Assembly (NCBI GenBank): GCA_021323655.1
Contig: JAJPKO010000016.1
Location: forward strand, 1-64,000
Direction: 5' to 3'
Source of the DNA: Acidobacteriaceae bacterium
GTDB lineage: Bacteria; Acidobacteriota; Terriglobia; Terriglobales; Acidobacteriaceae
Length of the DNA: 64,000 nt
In this document: positions 9,153-18,899 of the stretch, one piece after another
How positions within the stretch are numbered: the stretch's first letter is position 1
Layout of the letters: every line of letters begins with the position of its first letter
Notes under the pieces: generated by a model
Told to the model about the DNA's origin: nothing
Database searches by the model: none
What the model saw: the letters and a program-made list of their open reading frames with translations, nothing else
Position numbers and translations under genes: made by a program

Positions 9153-11573
9153 TTAGTATGCTGTGGCGGCACCACGGAGCAGAAATCCGCCTAATCGTAG
9201 GAGACCGTATCCAGCAGCCGCGACAGCTTCTTCAGGCGCCAGCACGATCGCACCTACCACCACGGCCGCACCAACCCCTACTCCTATGGCCACATTCCGC
9301 AGTGTATGGTCTTCCTGACCTTCAGGTTGACGCGCAGGAACAGTCTGCGGCTCTGGCACTCTTTGCTTCTCAGGGCAACCGCATTCCTGAGGGCTTAGAT
9401 GTTCAAGTTGAGCATTGGAACCCGCGATCCGCCTATATTCATCATCTTGTTCTCGGTCAAGTGGTTGCGGAGGGAATTTGATCTCTACAACAGAGCGTAG
9501 GTTGTCTTGGGTCGGTGGCAGGTTGGGGTTGTTTACAATCACTGCGTCGGGCCGTCGCATCATGCCTTTACCAGGTATGAAGTCTGGGACCTTTTGTCCT
9601 GGATATTTGTTCCAGGGGTGCGGACGAGTCGAATTGTCGTTCACCATGATCGGCGTGGGTGGCTCGGTCGTCATGTTGTAGCTGACTTCAGATTTGATGG
9701 TGCTGCGGTGGCCTGAAGCAGCATCCATAGCCTCGAGTTTTGCTGAGACGCACTGCTGTTTTAACTGAGCGCCGCTGGCCGACAGCGGCGCGCTCTGGTT
9801 GCACTCGCAAATAGTCTTGCAAATCACTGCGCGCTCGGCGGCAGTCATTCCGGGGCCGCCTGTACCGGCGCTTGCCGGCATTACTTGTGCGCCTGCGCTC
9901 GATGGCTGGTATACCGCAGGAACAATGGCGGGTGTTGATAATGGTGGAGATGCGGTGGTTGTTCCAGCGCCAACACCACCCCCGCCTGCACCCACTTCCT
10001 TCGACTGCAGCTTGCTTTGCAGGTGGATTCGGCCCTTCGGGGCAGCGAGGATGATGTCGCCGTCGGTGTGCAGCACCACAGCCGGGCGGCCCGTTTCGTT
10101 GGTCTTCTCCGTCATCACCAGCCGGTTGCTCTTTGGCGTCGCCATAGCAATGGTTTCCTGCCCAGAGGTGTCTACCAGCGTGACGCGATGGCCGGACTTC
10201 GTCACCAGACGCTTGATGTTGTTTGGTGCAAACTCACCGCCGTTCGTACCGCCTTCCCAGTAACCGCTCGTCGGCGGCTGAAGCACTCCGTTCCACACCG
10301 AACCAAGAATGTAAGGCCGCTCGGGGTCGGCTTCTTCAAAGCGCACCGCCACCTCATCGCCCACTTCCGGCGTGATGAGCACGCCGCGCCCTGCTCCGGC
10401 ATGGCTGGTGATCAAACGCGCCCAGGTCGTCGCGTTCTCTTCCTGCCAGTAGAACTGCACCTGTACCCGGCCCAGGTTCTGTGGGTCGTGGTTGGCCACC
10501 ACGCGCGCAGGAAAGACGCCTTCGGCCTGCGGACGCGCGGGGCGTTCGGGTGCAAACCAGCGCCGGGCCGTCGTGGCACGGAAGCGGTTCTCAAAGCCGC
10601 GCGGCGTCCACTGATGCAGGCACTCGATTACGCCATAGGTGCCATCCACGTCCGCATCCAGGCCGGAAATGGTGACTTCATTCCCAGCCATTACTTCAGG
10701 CGAGCGGCTGATGCCGGAACAGATGCCGGCATTTACCGCCTGGCGACGCGATTCTTTTTGTAACTGTTGCTGATACGAATCGAGCGTGGTGGCGCGATGG
10801 CGCTCCGCCACCGTTGCTGCGGAAATGCTTTCTCCCGCAGAGAGGGCCTTTCCGCGCAGGCCGCTCCAGGGAGCGTAGAAGGCCGCTTCGCTTTTGACTC
10901 CGGCGTAGCTCCGGCTCTGCGCGGCGCGGTGGTCGTAGTGCGCCCCGGATTGCAGCACCGGACGCACGTGCCCGCTGCCGGAGAACTCCATCAGCCCGTA
11001 CTCGCCCTCGCGCCACTCGAGCGTTGGGCCGGGCTGGAAGCTGGTCTGGGTTTCAAGGCCGTCCTGCGTGGGGCGCAGCCAGGCCTCGCCGTCATCTACA
11101 AGACGCAGTAGAAAGCTCCAGTCGCTCTCGCTCCACTGCACGCGCGAAAGGCCCGCATCGCCCTCAATGGAGCCTTTGAGCGAGAGGCCGTAATTTGCGG
11201 CCAGCGTTTGCGCAATGGCGGAGGGCGACTGCTTGAGGAAGTATGCGTGGCGCTGGGACTGGTCCATGAGCCAACTTGCGCTGATGGCACCAATGTGCGC
11301 GCCGTAGCTGCCGTTGACTTCGTAAATCAGCTCAACGTCGCGCACCGGGCCGCTGAACAGAGTGTGCTCTACGCCGAGAAGGTCGTAGCCGGAAATGGTG
11401 AGTGCCTGGCCCAGCATCTGCGCCACGTCGGGCTGCGTGTCATGCGTGGAGCGGAAGAGCACGCGCGCAGTCCAGTGATCATTGAGTTTCTGCCGGACCT
11501 CGACTTCGGCCAGCAGCGCGAGGTCAATATCTTCTCCGCCAATCTGTACGTGTATGTAGCCAGCGTTCGGCAC
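9153..11573 (-). CDS. vgrG: VgrG spike with C-terminal VRR-Nuc-like nuclease (evolved VgrG)
   Basis: An 806-residue T6SS spike (TssI). GTG 11573 is chosen as start because GGAG lies seven bases upstream and the protein then begins with the usual beta strand (NAGYIHVQIGGEDI); a TTG at 11606 is possible. Residues 1 to about 510 form the gp27/gp5-like body (QPGPTLEWREGEY; FPARVVANHDPQNLGRVQVQ; WARLITSHAG; GDEVAVRFEEADPERPYILG; SGQETIAMATPKSNRLVMTE). After a Gly-rich linker comes a Cys-containing region and then RRPDAVIV (Asp about 676) and VVEIKF (Glu about 697, Lys about 699) followed by a Gln-containing helix (REQDDEY). This PD...ExK...Q order fits a VRR-Nuc/PD-(D/E)xK DNase. A hydrophobic stretch near 760-790 may help target-membrane passage. 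The partner immunity gene follows immediately. Confidence 0.88.
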   Translation of the reverse strand: MPNAGYIHVQIGGEDIDLALLAEVEVRQKLNDHWTARVLFRSTHDTQPDVAQMLGQALTISGYDLLGVEHTLFSGPVRDVELIYEVNGSYGAHIGAISASWLMDQSQRHAYFLKQSPSAIAQTLAANYGLSLKGSIEGDAGLSRVQWSESDWSFLLRLVDDGEAWLRPTQDGLETQTSFQPGPTLEWREGEYGLMEFSGSGHVRPVLQSGAHYDHRAAQSRSYAGVKSEAAFYAPWSGLRGKALSAGESISAATVAERHRATTLDSYQQQLQKESRRQAVNAGICSGISRSPEVMAGNEVTISGLDADVDGTYGVIECLHQWTPRGFENRFRATTARRWFAPERPARPQAEGVFPARVVANHDPQNLGRVQVQFYWQEENATTWARLITSHAGAGRGVLITPEVGDEVAVRFEEADPERPYILGSVWNGVLQPPTSGYWEGGTNGGEFAPNNIKRLVTKSGHRVTLVDTSGQETIAMATPKSNRLVMTEKTNETGRPAVVLHTDGDIILAAPKGRIHLQSKLQSKEVGAGGGGVGAGTTTASPPLSTPAIVPAVYQPSSAGAQVMPASAGTGGPGMTAAERAVICKTICECNQSAPLSASGAQLKQQCVSAKLEAMDAASGHRSTIKSEVSYNMTTEPPTPIMVNDNSTRPHPWNKYPGQKVPDFIPGKGMMRRPDAVIVNNPNLPPTQDNLRSVVEIKFPPQPLDREQDDEYRRIAGSNAQLEHLSPQECGCPEKQRVPEPQTVPARQPEGQEDHTLRNVAIGVGVGAAVVVGAIVLAPEEAVAAAGYGLLRLGGFLLRGAATAY

Positions 11574-11586
11574 GGGAGCTCTCCAT

Positions 11587-12309
11587 TCAGTCAATTGCCA
11601 CAACAAGGCACGTAATATTGTCGAAGCCGCCTGCGCGGTTGGCCGCCTCGACCAATTGATGACAGGCGTGTTCGGGCGAAAGCGATGCGACGAGGATGCT
11701 CAGGATCTCAGAGTTCGAGAGCATACGGGTCAGGCCGTCGGTGGCAAGCAGAAAGCAGTCGTCACGCTTTGCCTGCACCGATGTGACTTCAGGGACAACG
11801 AAATCTCCTGCGCCAAGGGCCTGCGTGAGGACGCCGTCGAGTTCCGGCGCTTCGCCCTGCAGCCCGCTGCGAAGGCGTGCGGCGAGCAGCGAATGGTCTT
11901 CGGTCAGGCGATGCAGCGCGCCATAGCGAAGCAGATAGGCGCGGCTGTCTCCCACGTGCGCGATCCACATGCGGCTGCTGTCAAGGTGCGCGGAGACAAT
12001 GGTGGTGCACATGCCGGAGTAGGCCGACTCGCGTGCGGCGGCGTTGCGCAGGGCGTGGTTTGCCTTCTGCACGACACGATGCAGAGAAGAGCCGCCGCTC
12101 GCGCCATTGACGCCAGGATGGAAATAGTCGAGCACGGTATCGAGCGCCAGCCGGCTGGCTACCTCCCCGGCCTGGTTGCTGCCTACCCCGTCACATACAA
12201 CAAAGAGGCCGCGATCTAGATCAAAGCCAAACGCATCCTCATTCATTCGCCGTCTGCGGCCTGGATGGCTTTCGCCTGCCGCACGAATACGAATCTCCAT
12301 AGCGCTCAT
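11587..12309 (-). CDS. PP2C-family Ser/Thr protein phosphatase of the T6SS operon
   Basis: A 240-residue PPM/PP2C phosphatase, the presumed antagonist of the Ser/Thr kinase encoded at 30.4 kb, comparable to PppA in the threonine-phosphorylation control of Pseudomonas T6SS. Metal-binding motifs are visible: RRRMNEDAFG (N-terminal Asp), VVCDGVGSNQAGE (DGxG), HVGDSRAYLLR, LLATDGLTRML (DG) and GGFDNITCLVV (DN). The length is that of a catalytic domain only, without membrane anchor, so it acts in the cytoplasm. Its ATG overlaps the stop of the FHA gene (ATGA at 12306-12309), implying translational coupling; vgrG begins 13 bases downstream. Confidence 0.92.
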   Translation of the reverse strand: MSAMEIRIRAAGESHPGRRRRMNEDAFGFDLDRGLFVVCDGVGSNQAGEVASRLALDTVLDYFHPGVNGASGGSSLHRVVQKANHALRNAAARESAYSGMCTTIVSAHLDSSRMWIAHVGDSRAYLLRYGALHRLTEDHSLLAARLRSGLQGEAPELDGVLTQALGAGDFVVPEVTSVQAKRDDCFLLATDGLTRMLSNSEILSILVASLSPEHACHQLVEAANRAGGFDNITCLVVAID

Positions 12310-14444
12310 GCCTTTTTGCGCTCATAGCCCAGACGCAGTACGACGGTGCCGCCCAGGTCAATGCGCGAGCTTCTGCCCAGGGGAACAAGCGTGCCCGGGG
12401 GCACGGCCTTGCCGTCCACCTTTGTGCCGTTCGAGCTGTTCATGTCCTTGAGCAGAAGGTATCCATTTTTCTTCACCACTTCGCAATGGAAGCGCGAAAC
12501 CATATGCTCCACATCGCGGACGACGATGTCATTTTTCTGCCCACCGTCCTGCGCGATTGCCCCAATGCGGACCACGTCGCGGTCGAGCGGGTATTTGCGG
12601 CCCTGATCGAGCCCCTGCACCACTTCCAGCACAGGGTGGCGGCTGAGCCTGCGGCGGCGGAAGAAGAAGAGCGATCCTCCAAACAGGGCAGCGAGGCCCG
12701 CTGCGCTTCCGGCAAAGAGCAATCTGCGGCGCAGGCCGAGAGCGTTATCAATACGGCGGCGCAGGTCATTCACAACCGGGTTGGAAGGCGCGATCCTCTC
12801 CGCAATGCGAAGCGTACGGTCTGCTTCATGAATGTGACCACCCAGGAAGCTGGCCTCTGCCGATGCAAGGCTGCTCTGCAACTGTTGTTCGCTTGCGCTG
12901 GCTTTCTGTGTCTCTGCCTGCTGGGCATGTTGCTGCTGCTCCTGCTGGGCCTGCTGCTGCGCAAGTTTCTGCTGCGCGTCTTTGTAGCCCTGGATGGCGG
13001 CAGCATTAGACGGATCTATCTTGATGACCTGGTCGTACAGGTCCATCTGCTCCTGCGGGTCATTGCTTTTGACGGCGCGGCTGATCAGCTCTGCGGAGCG
13101 CGAGCGCACTTGCGGAGACGGAACGCCGAGCGCCGCGGCAAGCTGGGCCGCCTGCGTTGCCGTGTCTGCAGAAGCGCCGGAGGCAGACTGCGCCTTGGCT
13201 GAGGCAAGTTGCGGCTCTGGCTGGTCTTTCACAATGCCGCCCATGCTGGCGGGAATGGAAACGGCAGCAAGCGACTTGATGTCCACAGCGTGCGCGTCTT
13301 CAGGAATTTCAAGGCTGAGCACTCCTCCGCCGATGCGTGCGCCTTGTTTGAGAGAGGCCGCTTCAGGCCGAGTGTCATGATACGCGGTGGAAAGCGTGCC
13401 ATTCAGGAATATGAAGATAGAACGCTCATTCACAATCACGGTTTCAAGAACATCGCCCTTACTGTTGTCTACAGGCTTACGCGGACGGGCCAATGAACCA
13501 ATCTCGCCGATGTGGCTGCCGATTCCCAGCGGATAGCCGGTACCAATGCTGCCTGACTGGTTGCGAATGGAAAGCGCGGGATACACGCCCTTCTTGTTCG
13601 GGTCCACATTCGCAGTGGCCCGGAACTGAAGAACGAAATTGTCATACTGCGATTCTGTTTCAATCGCGCCCGGCCCTTTTTCGCCGTGGATGGCGCCGGA
13701 CTTTACGCTCCAGTCCGCGCTGTGTGGTTTATTGGATCCGCTAAATACGTGGAAGAGCCCTTTGCTCGGTTGATGCTGATATGGAACATTCTTCCAGCCC
13801 GAAAGGTCTGAGCCATCAAAGATCTGCTTTACATTCAGAGGCCGTGCACGCAGATTGCGCAGGTCGAGTGCTGCACCGCGTGTGGACTCGAAGCCAATGT
13901 ATCCGGCGCGAGAGGAGTCATCGTGAATGTCTGCGGTGGGGCGGCCATCCAGTTCTACTCGGATGTGGTTGCCATTCGCCTCCACAGTAACGCTGTGCCA
14001 CGTATTCAGCGAAATGAAAGTAGGCTGCGCCGCGGCGCGTTTCACAATGCTTCCTGCCGGCCAGTCTTTCACCGTGTCAGACAGGGGAATGCGGTAGCCG
14101 CTCTCTGTGGGCTCGCCGTCATGGCTGGCGCGAATGCGCAGCGTCGCGCCGGAAGGTGTGGCGTTGATGCGGTAGTCGAACTTCAGAACAAAATCACTCA
14201 GCGGATACGCAGTGAAAATGCTGCGCGTGTCGCCCATGTCAGAAGTCAGAGCGTCCTCTTTTGTCTGCCAGTTCCCGTTGGCGCTCCACCCAGTGAGCGT
14301 TCCGTCATATAGACGCAGCCAACCCTCTTCCGCCTCAGTAGGCGTGAGCGGTTCTGAAAAAAGAGAGTATTTGCAGCATATGGATATGCCGAGAATCAGG
14401 AGAATGATGCCTGGCCAGCTCTTCCAGCGTTCTCTTGCACGCAT
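12306..14444 (-). CDS. Two-TM protein: two DUF1080 domains, Gln-rich coiled coil, C-terminal FHA
   Basis: A 712-residue protein with an unusual domain order. A TM helix at about 12-30 is followed by two concanavalin-like DUF1080 domains (about 40-200, starting GWLRLYDGTLTGWSANG, and about 205-395, starting IFDGSDLSGWKNV), a short TPR-like stretch (MDLYDQVIKIDPSNAAAIQ), a Gln/Ala-rich coiled coil, a second helical repeat (HIHEADRTLRIAERIAPSNP), a TM helix (about 588-608, followed by FFFRRRRLSRH), and an FHA domain (about 620-712: VVRIGA, VSRFHCEV, NSSNGTKVDG). The topology should place DUF1080 in the periplasm and FHA in the cytoplasm. FHA binds phosphothreonine, so it is a likely kinase target or reader, like Fha1/TagH. 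It lies between clpV (2-base gap) and PP2C (overlap). Confidence 0.82.
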   Translation of the reverse strand: MRARERWKSWPGIILLILGISICCKYSLFSEPLTPTEAEEGWLRLYDGTLTGWSANGNWQTKEDALTSDMGDTRSIFTAYPLSDFVLKFDYRINATPSGATLRIRASHDGEPTESGYRIPLSDTVKDWPAGSIVKRAAAQPTFISLNTWHSVTVEANGNHIRVELDGRPTADIHDDSSRAGYIGFESTRGAALDLRNLRARPLNVKQIFDGSDLSGWKNVPYQHQPSKGLFHVFSGSNKPHSADWSVKSGAIHGEKGPGAIETESQYDNFVLQFRATANVDPNKKGVYPALSIRNQSGSIGTGYPLGIGSHIGEIGSLARPRKPVDNSKGDVLETVIVNERSIFIFLNGTLSTAYHDTRPEAASLKQGARIGGGVLSLEIPEDAHAVDIKSLAAVSIPASMGGIVKDQPEPQLASAKAQSASGASADTATQAAQLAAALGVPSPQVRSRSAELISRAVKSNDPQEQMDLYDQVIKIDPSNAAAIQGYKDAQQKLAQQQAQQEQQQHAQQAETQKASASEQQLQSSLASAEASFLGGHIHEADRTLRIAERIAPSNPVVNDLRRRIDNALGLRRRLLFAGSAAGLAALFGGSLFFFRRRRLSRHPVLEVVQGLDQGRKYPLDRDVVRIGAIAQDGGQKNDIVVRDVEHMVSRFHCEVVKKNGYLLLKDMNSSNGTKVDGKAVPPGTLVPLGRSSRIDLGGTVVLRLGYERKKA

Positions 14445-14446
14445 GG

Positions 14447-17107
14447 CTAGTTTGTCCTCGCTACTTCTTCAGCCTGATCAGCTCCCACCAGGCTGAAACT
14501 CAAACTGTCTTCCTCTTCAAGCGCAATGGCGACCTTGCCGCCGGCCTGCGGCGCTTCTGAAAGCAGCAGGCTGGCCAGCGGTGAGAGCACCAGCTGCTGC
14601 ATGGTCCGCTGTGCCGGGCGCGCTCCATATTCCGGGTCGTATGCCTGCCGCGCAAGATACGCAATGGCTTCAGGACTTACGTCCAGTCCAAGCTGGCGAT
14701 CCTCTTCCAGTTTGCGCGCCAGCTTGCCAAGGTGCAGCTTCACAATGCGCTCCAGCTCTGCTTCAGAAAGCGGATCGAAGGCAACGATCTGTCCAATGCG
14801 GTTGTAAAGCTCCGGCCGCAGGCTCGCGCGGACCACTTCCAGGATGATGTTCTTGCGCTCTTCCGGATCTTCACTGCTGGCCATGGCTTCGCGTACTCCC
14901 AGGTTCGAGGTGAAGATGACGATGGTGTTGGAGAAATCGCAGAAACGGCCTTTCGCATCTGTCAGGCGGCCTTCATCGAGCACGCCAAGCAGCAGGTCAA
15001 GAATCTCAGGATGGCCCTTCTCTACCTCATCAAACAAAACGACGGAGAAAGGCGACCGCCGCACCTGCTCGGTAAGGAATCCCCCTTCATCTGAGCCGAC
15101 AAGCCCTGGCCGCGAGCCAATCAGGCCGGAGACAGAAGACTTGTCTTTGTATTCGCCCATGTCAATCCGAATCAGGGCATGCTCATCGTCAAAGAGTGCT
15201 TCTGCCAGCGCCTTCGCCAATTCGGTTTTGCCTACGCCAGTAGGCCCTACGAAGAGGAAGGAATTGGGCGTCTGGCGCAGCTCCAGATCAGCGCGCATGC
15301 GGCGGGCTGCCTCAGAAACAGCGCTCACGGCCGCCGATTGTCCAAACACGCGTGCAGACAGACGTTCTTCAAGATGCAGCAGGCGTTCGCGCTCGCTCTC
15401 AAGCAGGCGCTGGATCGGGATGCCGGTGCGTTCACCAATGACCTCAGCAATGTGCTCCGCTGTGACCTCGGTGGAAATCATGGGATTCTCACTCGCGGCG
15501 CTCACCTGTGCTTCAAGATCAGCGCGCTGCTGCTCCAGATACTTAAGGCTTCCATAACGAATCTCTGCCGCCTTCGCGACGTCGCCCGATGCCTCGGCCT
15601 GCTTGAGTACCCGGTTTTGTTCTTCAATCGCTGCCACTGTTTTTTGCAGCTCAGCCGATGCTTGCCGGGACCGCTGCCAGGCTTCCGTCTGCGCTGCTAC
15701 TTGCGGAGCAAGCTCGGCAATCTCTTTTTCCAGCGCTGGAATGGCCTTTTTCTGTTGCGCGCTTTGCGGACCATTACGCAGCGCTTCAAGCTCTGCGCGC
15801 TTGCGGGTAAGCAGACGTGCCTGCTGGTCAATGTGCGTCGGCGTGGATTCCTTCTGCATGCGCAGGCGCGATGTGGCCGCGTCAATCACGTCAATGGCCT
15901 TGTCTGGAAGGAAGCGGTCGCGAACATACCGGCGCGACAGCTTGACGGCCGCGTGCAACGCATCATCTGAAAGCCGGACGCCGTGAAAGGTTTCGTATCT
16001 CTCACGCAGGCCGCGCAGAATGGAGAGCATCGCCTCGTCATTCGGCTCTTTTACCTGCACCTGCTCAAAGCGCCTGGCCAGTGCACCGTCTTTTTCAATT
16101 CGCTCGCGGTATTCGTCAAAGGTGGTAGCACCCACACAGCGAAGCTCGCCGCGGGCCAGTGCGGGCTTCAGGATATTGGCAGCGTCCATACCGCCTTCCG
16201 TCCCCCCTGCACCCACAAGCTGGTGAAGCTCATCCATAAAGAGGATGATCTCGCCCTTGCGCGAACGCACTTCTTCCACGACGGACTTGATGCGCTCTTC
16301 AAATTCGCCGCGATATTTTGCGCCAGCAACCAGAGCAGGCAGATCGAGCGCGTAGAGTTTGCAATCGCGCAGGCTGTCGGGAACATCTCCGGCAGCAATG
16401 CGAAGCGCGAGTCCTTCGACCACGGCCGTCTTGCCAACGCCGGGATCACCCACCAGCACAGGATTGTTCTTGGTCTTGCGCAAAAGCGTCTGGATCATGG
16501 AACGAATTTCATCATCGCGCCCAATGACGGGATCAATTTTCCCTGCGGCTGCCTCCGCTGTGAGGTCGCGGCCAAAACGTTCGAGTACCTTTTCCGCCGC
16601 AGGAGCGCCAGTAGAACGGGCCTGCTTTTCCGGCTGGAAGGTTTCTTTCAGCGTGCGTTGCGTGCCTTCAATCTTTTCTACCGCCTCTTTTGTGACTCCG
16701 GCTTCGCGCAGGTCCGTGCGAACATCATCGCGCAGATCATTCATGCTCTGGTCCACGGCGGCGAGCACGGCGTCAATCGGCTCCACGGAAGGAGAGTTAC
16801 GCTCGGCGGCAAGAGCAAAGCTGCGCTCCAGCAGATTGCGCAGCGCCTTGGAGGCAACGGGGCGGCGCCCCGGCTCCAGCTTGCCGGAGTTCGCCTTATT
16901 CAACCGTGTGGCCAAAGCGTCGAGCAAAGCTCCTACGGCAATGCCGTTGCGCTCAAGCAAAGCGTACAGACTGCTCTCATGATCGAGCAGCGTATAAAGA
17001 AGGTGTTCGGGCTGAATCAACGCCTGCTGCCGTTCGGCGGCCAGCAGGCGCGCCTGTTCCAGCGCCTGCTCCATTGCATCAGATAGTGCACTTAGGTCTA
17101 ACTGCAT
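14447..17107 (-). CDS. clpV: T6SS sheath-disassembly ATPase ClpV (TssH)
   Basis: A 886-residue class-I AAA+ unfoldase that recycles contracted TssB/TssC sheath. The start at ATG 17107 is preferred (GGAG five bases upstream); a TTG at 17125 would add six residues and overlap tssK. It has a Clp N-domain (about 1-150), AAA-1 with Walker [14 protein letters not shown] and Walker [16 protein letters not shown], a coiled-coil middle domain (about 395-530), AAA-2 with Walker [15 protein letters not shown] and [14 protein letters not shown], and a C-terminal D2-small domain. ClpB is the main alternative, but the location between tssK and the FHA gene in a T6SS operon decides for ClpV. Confidence 0.93.
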   Translation of the reverse strand: MQLDLSALSDAMEQALEQARLLAAERQQALIQPEHLLYTLLDHESSLYALLERNGIAVGALLDALATRLNKANSGKLEPGRRPVASKALRNLLERSFALAAERNSPSVEPIDAVLAAVDQSMNDLRDDVRTDLREAGVTKEAVEKIEGTQRTLKETFQPEKQARSTGAPAAEKVLERFGRDLTAEAAAGKIDPVIGRDDEIRSMIQTLLRKTKNNPVLVGDPGVGKTAVVEGLALRIAAGDVPDSLRDCKLYALDLPALVAGAKYRGEFEERIKSVVEEVRSRKGEIILFMDELHQLVGAGGTEGGMDAANILKPALARGELRCVGATTFDEYRERIEKDGALARRFEQVQVKEPNDEAMLSILRGLRERYETFHGVRLSDDALHAAVKLSRRYVRDRFLPDKAIDVIDAATSRLRMQKESTPTHIDQQARLLTRKRAELEALRNGPQSAQQKKAIPALEKEIAELAPQVAAQTEAWQRSRQASAELQKTVAAIEEQNRVLKQAEASGDVAKAAEIRYGSLKYLEQQRADLEAQVSAASENPMISTEVTAEHIAEVIGERTGIPIQRLLESERERLLHLEERLSARVFGQSAAVSAVSEAARRMRADLELRQTPNSFLFVGPTGVGKTELAKALAEALFDDEHALIRIDMGEYKDKSSVSGLIGSRPGLVGSDEGGFLTEQVRRSPFSVVLFDEVEKGHPEILDLLLGVLDEGRLTDAKGRFCDFSNTIVIFTSNLGVREAMASSEDPEERKNIILEVVRASLRPELYNRIGQIVAFDPLSEAELERIVKLHLGKLARKLEEDRQLGLDVSPEAIAYLARQAYDPEYGARPAQRTMQQLVLSPLASLLLSEAPQAGGKVAIALEEEDSLSFSLVGADQAEEVARTN

Positions 17108-17117
17108 GCGTGCTCCA

Positions 17118-18884
17118 TTACTCAAGGCGCCGGCGACGTGGGCGGTTCAGCGGTTCTTCCGGTGAGGGCGGCGTGGGTCGTTTGTCTCGTGGTGCCCACG
17201 GCGGCAAGGCATCCTCTGCTGGCTCCGTAGTCACAGCCGGCTGCGCAGGTTCCATCGGCCGCGATGAAGAAAAGCGGCCATTTCCAAGTGGCGGCGGTGG
17301 AGGTGAGTAAGAATCCACGGGCGGCGGCACGCTGGCGGGCCGCACCTTTTCATAGTCCGGCTCCAGGTTACGCACCGTCTGCTCCTGCGTACGACTCGCA
17401 TAAAAGCGGTGCCGGATAAACAGGAGCGCCGTGCGGATGGGATGATAGGCCTGCACGGTAACACGCAAGTCGGTGATCGTCGGCACGTCCGGAGCTTCAA
17501 AGTCGAACTCGAAGTTGTATTGCTCATCGAGCTTCGCTTCTGCGGAAAGGATGATCGCTTCGCGACGGAATCCGGTGCCTTCATTCAGTCGGATCTCCGC
17601 GCTGATGGTGGTGCCGCGCGAGAAGGGAGCGTCCCGCTCGCCCACAAGAATAAGCCGGTAGCGGTCGCGTCCTTCCAGGCGCAATTGCGAGAAGAAGATG
17701 GTCAGCTCGTCGGCCACACCCTGCACACGGCTTGGCTTCGCGGCCAGCTTGTAGAGCACCTTGCCGCCGCGATCGAAGATAAAGTTCATGCCATCGAGCG
17801 ACGGGCTGATGCGGAAGTCAATGTACTTGCCCTCAAGCGCGCGCTCCAGTTTTTCGAGCGCAGTGAGCGATTGCAACGCCGAACGCACTTCCAGGCTGAG
17901 ATCATCCGCCAGCTTCAGGGTACGCGTCGCATCCAGTTGCCGTTTCTGCCCTTCAATCAATGAGACGAGCTCAGTTTCGCCGGTTTCACGCAGCGTTTCG
18001 TAATACTGTTGCATGTTTGGGGCGAGGCTGAAGAAGGTGGCTGACTGATGCAGCAGCTTGCGCACCTGAATAAAGAAGCTCTGCGGCGATTGCGTGCGGT
18101 CCAGAATGCTGTACGCAATCTCCTCAAGCGCCAGTACCATGCGCTCGGCAAACTGTGTGGCGTCGCGGTCGACCTCAGTCTCAATGCCGCGCTCGGTAAA
18201 CAGCACCATAAATTCGCGCATGGCGCGATGCAGCTCTGCGTACCCCTGGGAAAGCCGCTGAATCGCTTCGACAATCCGGCGCCATCCCGCCATCAATTCG
18301 CTGTGCGCAGAAAGCGTCAGGCACGGTGGAATGTACAGCGGGTCCTTCTCAAAGTGCGCGCCGCTGGCTGGTCTGCGGATGCGAGCAATCGCCAGTGCCC
18401 GCTCCCGTTCGGCGGCCGTTACCTGCAATGCGATCCGATAGCTGTAGGTGCGCTCGCTGCGCATCTGCGGATTAAACTCATCCGCAACACCATCTATCTT
18501 GATACGCTGCGACGGGTCTATGATCACATAGATTTCCGCTTCGGCCACCCCGGCGAGTGCGTCTTTGTCGAACCGTCCAGCGATTGCGCCATCTTCATCA
18601 ACGTCAATCAGAAGGCCAGATGGAGTGAGCCCGCGGCACTGCGTTACAGAAATGTTCAGCGCTTCGCTGTTTTCGTCGAGATAGACAATTGGATCGAGCC
18701 GTACCGCGCCGAGGTCCGGCAACGGCAGACGCACACCGCCGCCAATCAGACCATGTCCGGCGCTCATGTATCGCAGGCCCCAGTAGAACAGCGATTCAAA
18801 ATATTCTTCCAGGCGCAGGAAGTGCTCCGGGGTCAGGAGCATTCCATGTTCCCAATTGACCGATCTCAAACGAAGCGAGTCCAT
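17118..18884 (-). CDS. tssK: T6SS baseplate protein TssK with atypical Pro-rich tail
   Basis: A 588-residue TssK homologue, the baseplate subunit that in canonical systems trimerises and binds the TssL/TssM membrane complex. The family signature at the N terminus is clear: VNWEHGMLLTPEHFLRLEEYF. A helical middle (about 200-350) follows. The usual TssK is about 450 residues; this one has an extra beta-rich C-terminal section (about 360-500) and a final 80-residue proline-rich, positively charged tail (SYSPPPPPLGNG ... RPRRRRLE) that is probably disordered. Since TssL and TssM are not encoded here, the altered C-terminal half may bind a different membrane partner. Downstream clpV begins 10 bases after the stop. 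Confidence 0.82.
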   Translation of the reverse strand: MDSLRLRSVNWEHGMLLTPEHFLRLEEYFESLFYWGLRYMSAGHGLIGGGVRLPLPDLGAVRLDPIVYLDENSEALNISVTQCRGLTPSGLLIDVDEDGAIAGRFDKDALAGVAEAEIYVIIDPSQRIKIDGVADEFNPQMRSERTYSYRIALQVTAAERERALAIARIRRPASGAHFEKDPLYIPPCLTLSAHSELMAGWRRIVEAIQRLSQGYAELHRAMREFMVLFTERGIETEVDRDATQFAERMVLALEEIAYSILDRTQSPQSFFIQVRKLLHQSATFFSLAPNMQQYYETLRETGETELVSLIEGQKRQLDATRTLKLADDLSLEVRSALQSLTALEKLERALEGKYIDFRISPSLDGMNFIFDRGGKVLYKLAAKPSRVQGVADELTIFFSQLRLEGRDRYRLILVGERDAPFSRGTTISAEIRLNEGTGFRREAIILSAEAKLDEQYNFEFDFEAPDVPTITDLRVTVQAYHPIRTALLFIRHRFYASRTQEQTVRNLEPDYEKVRPASVPPPVDSYSPPPPPLGNGRFSSSRPMEPAQPAVTTEPAEDALPPWAPRDKRPTPPSPEEPLNRPRRRRLE

Positions 18885-18899
18885 TTCTTCCTCAATTTC

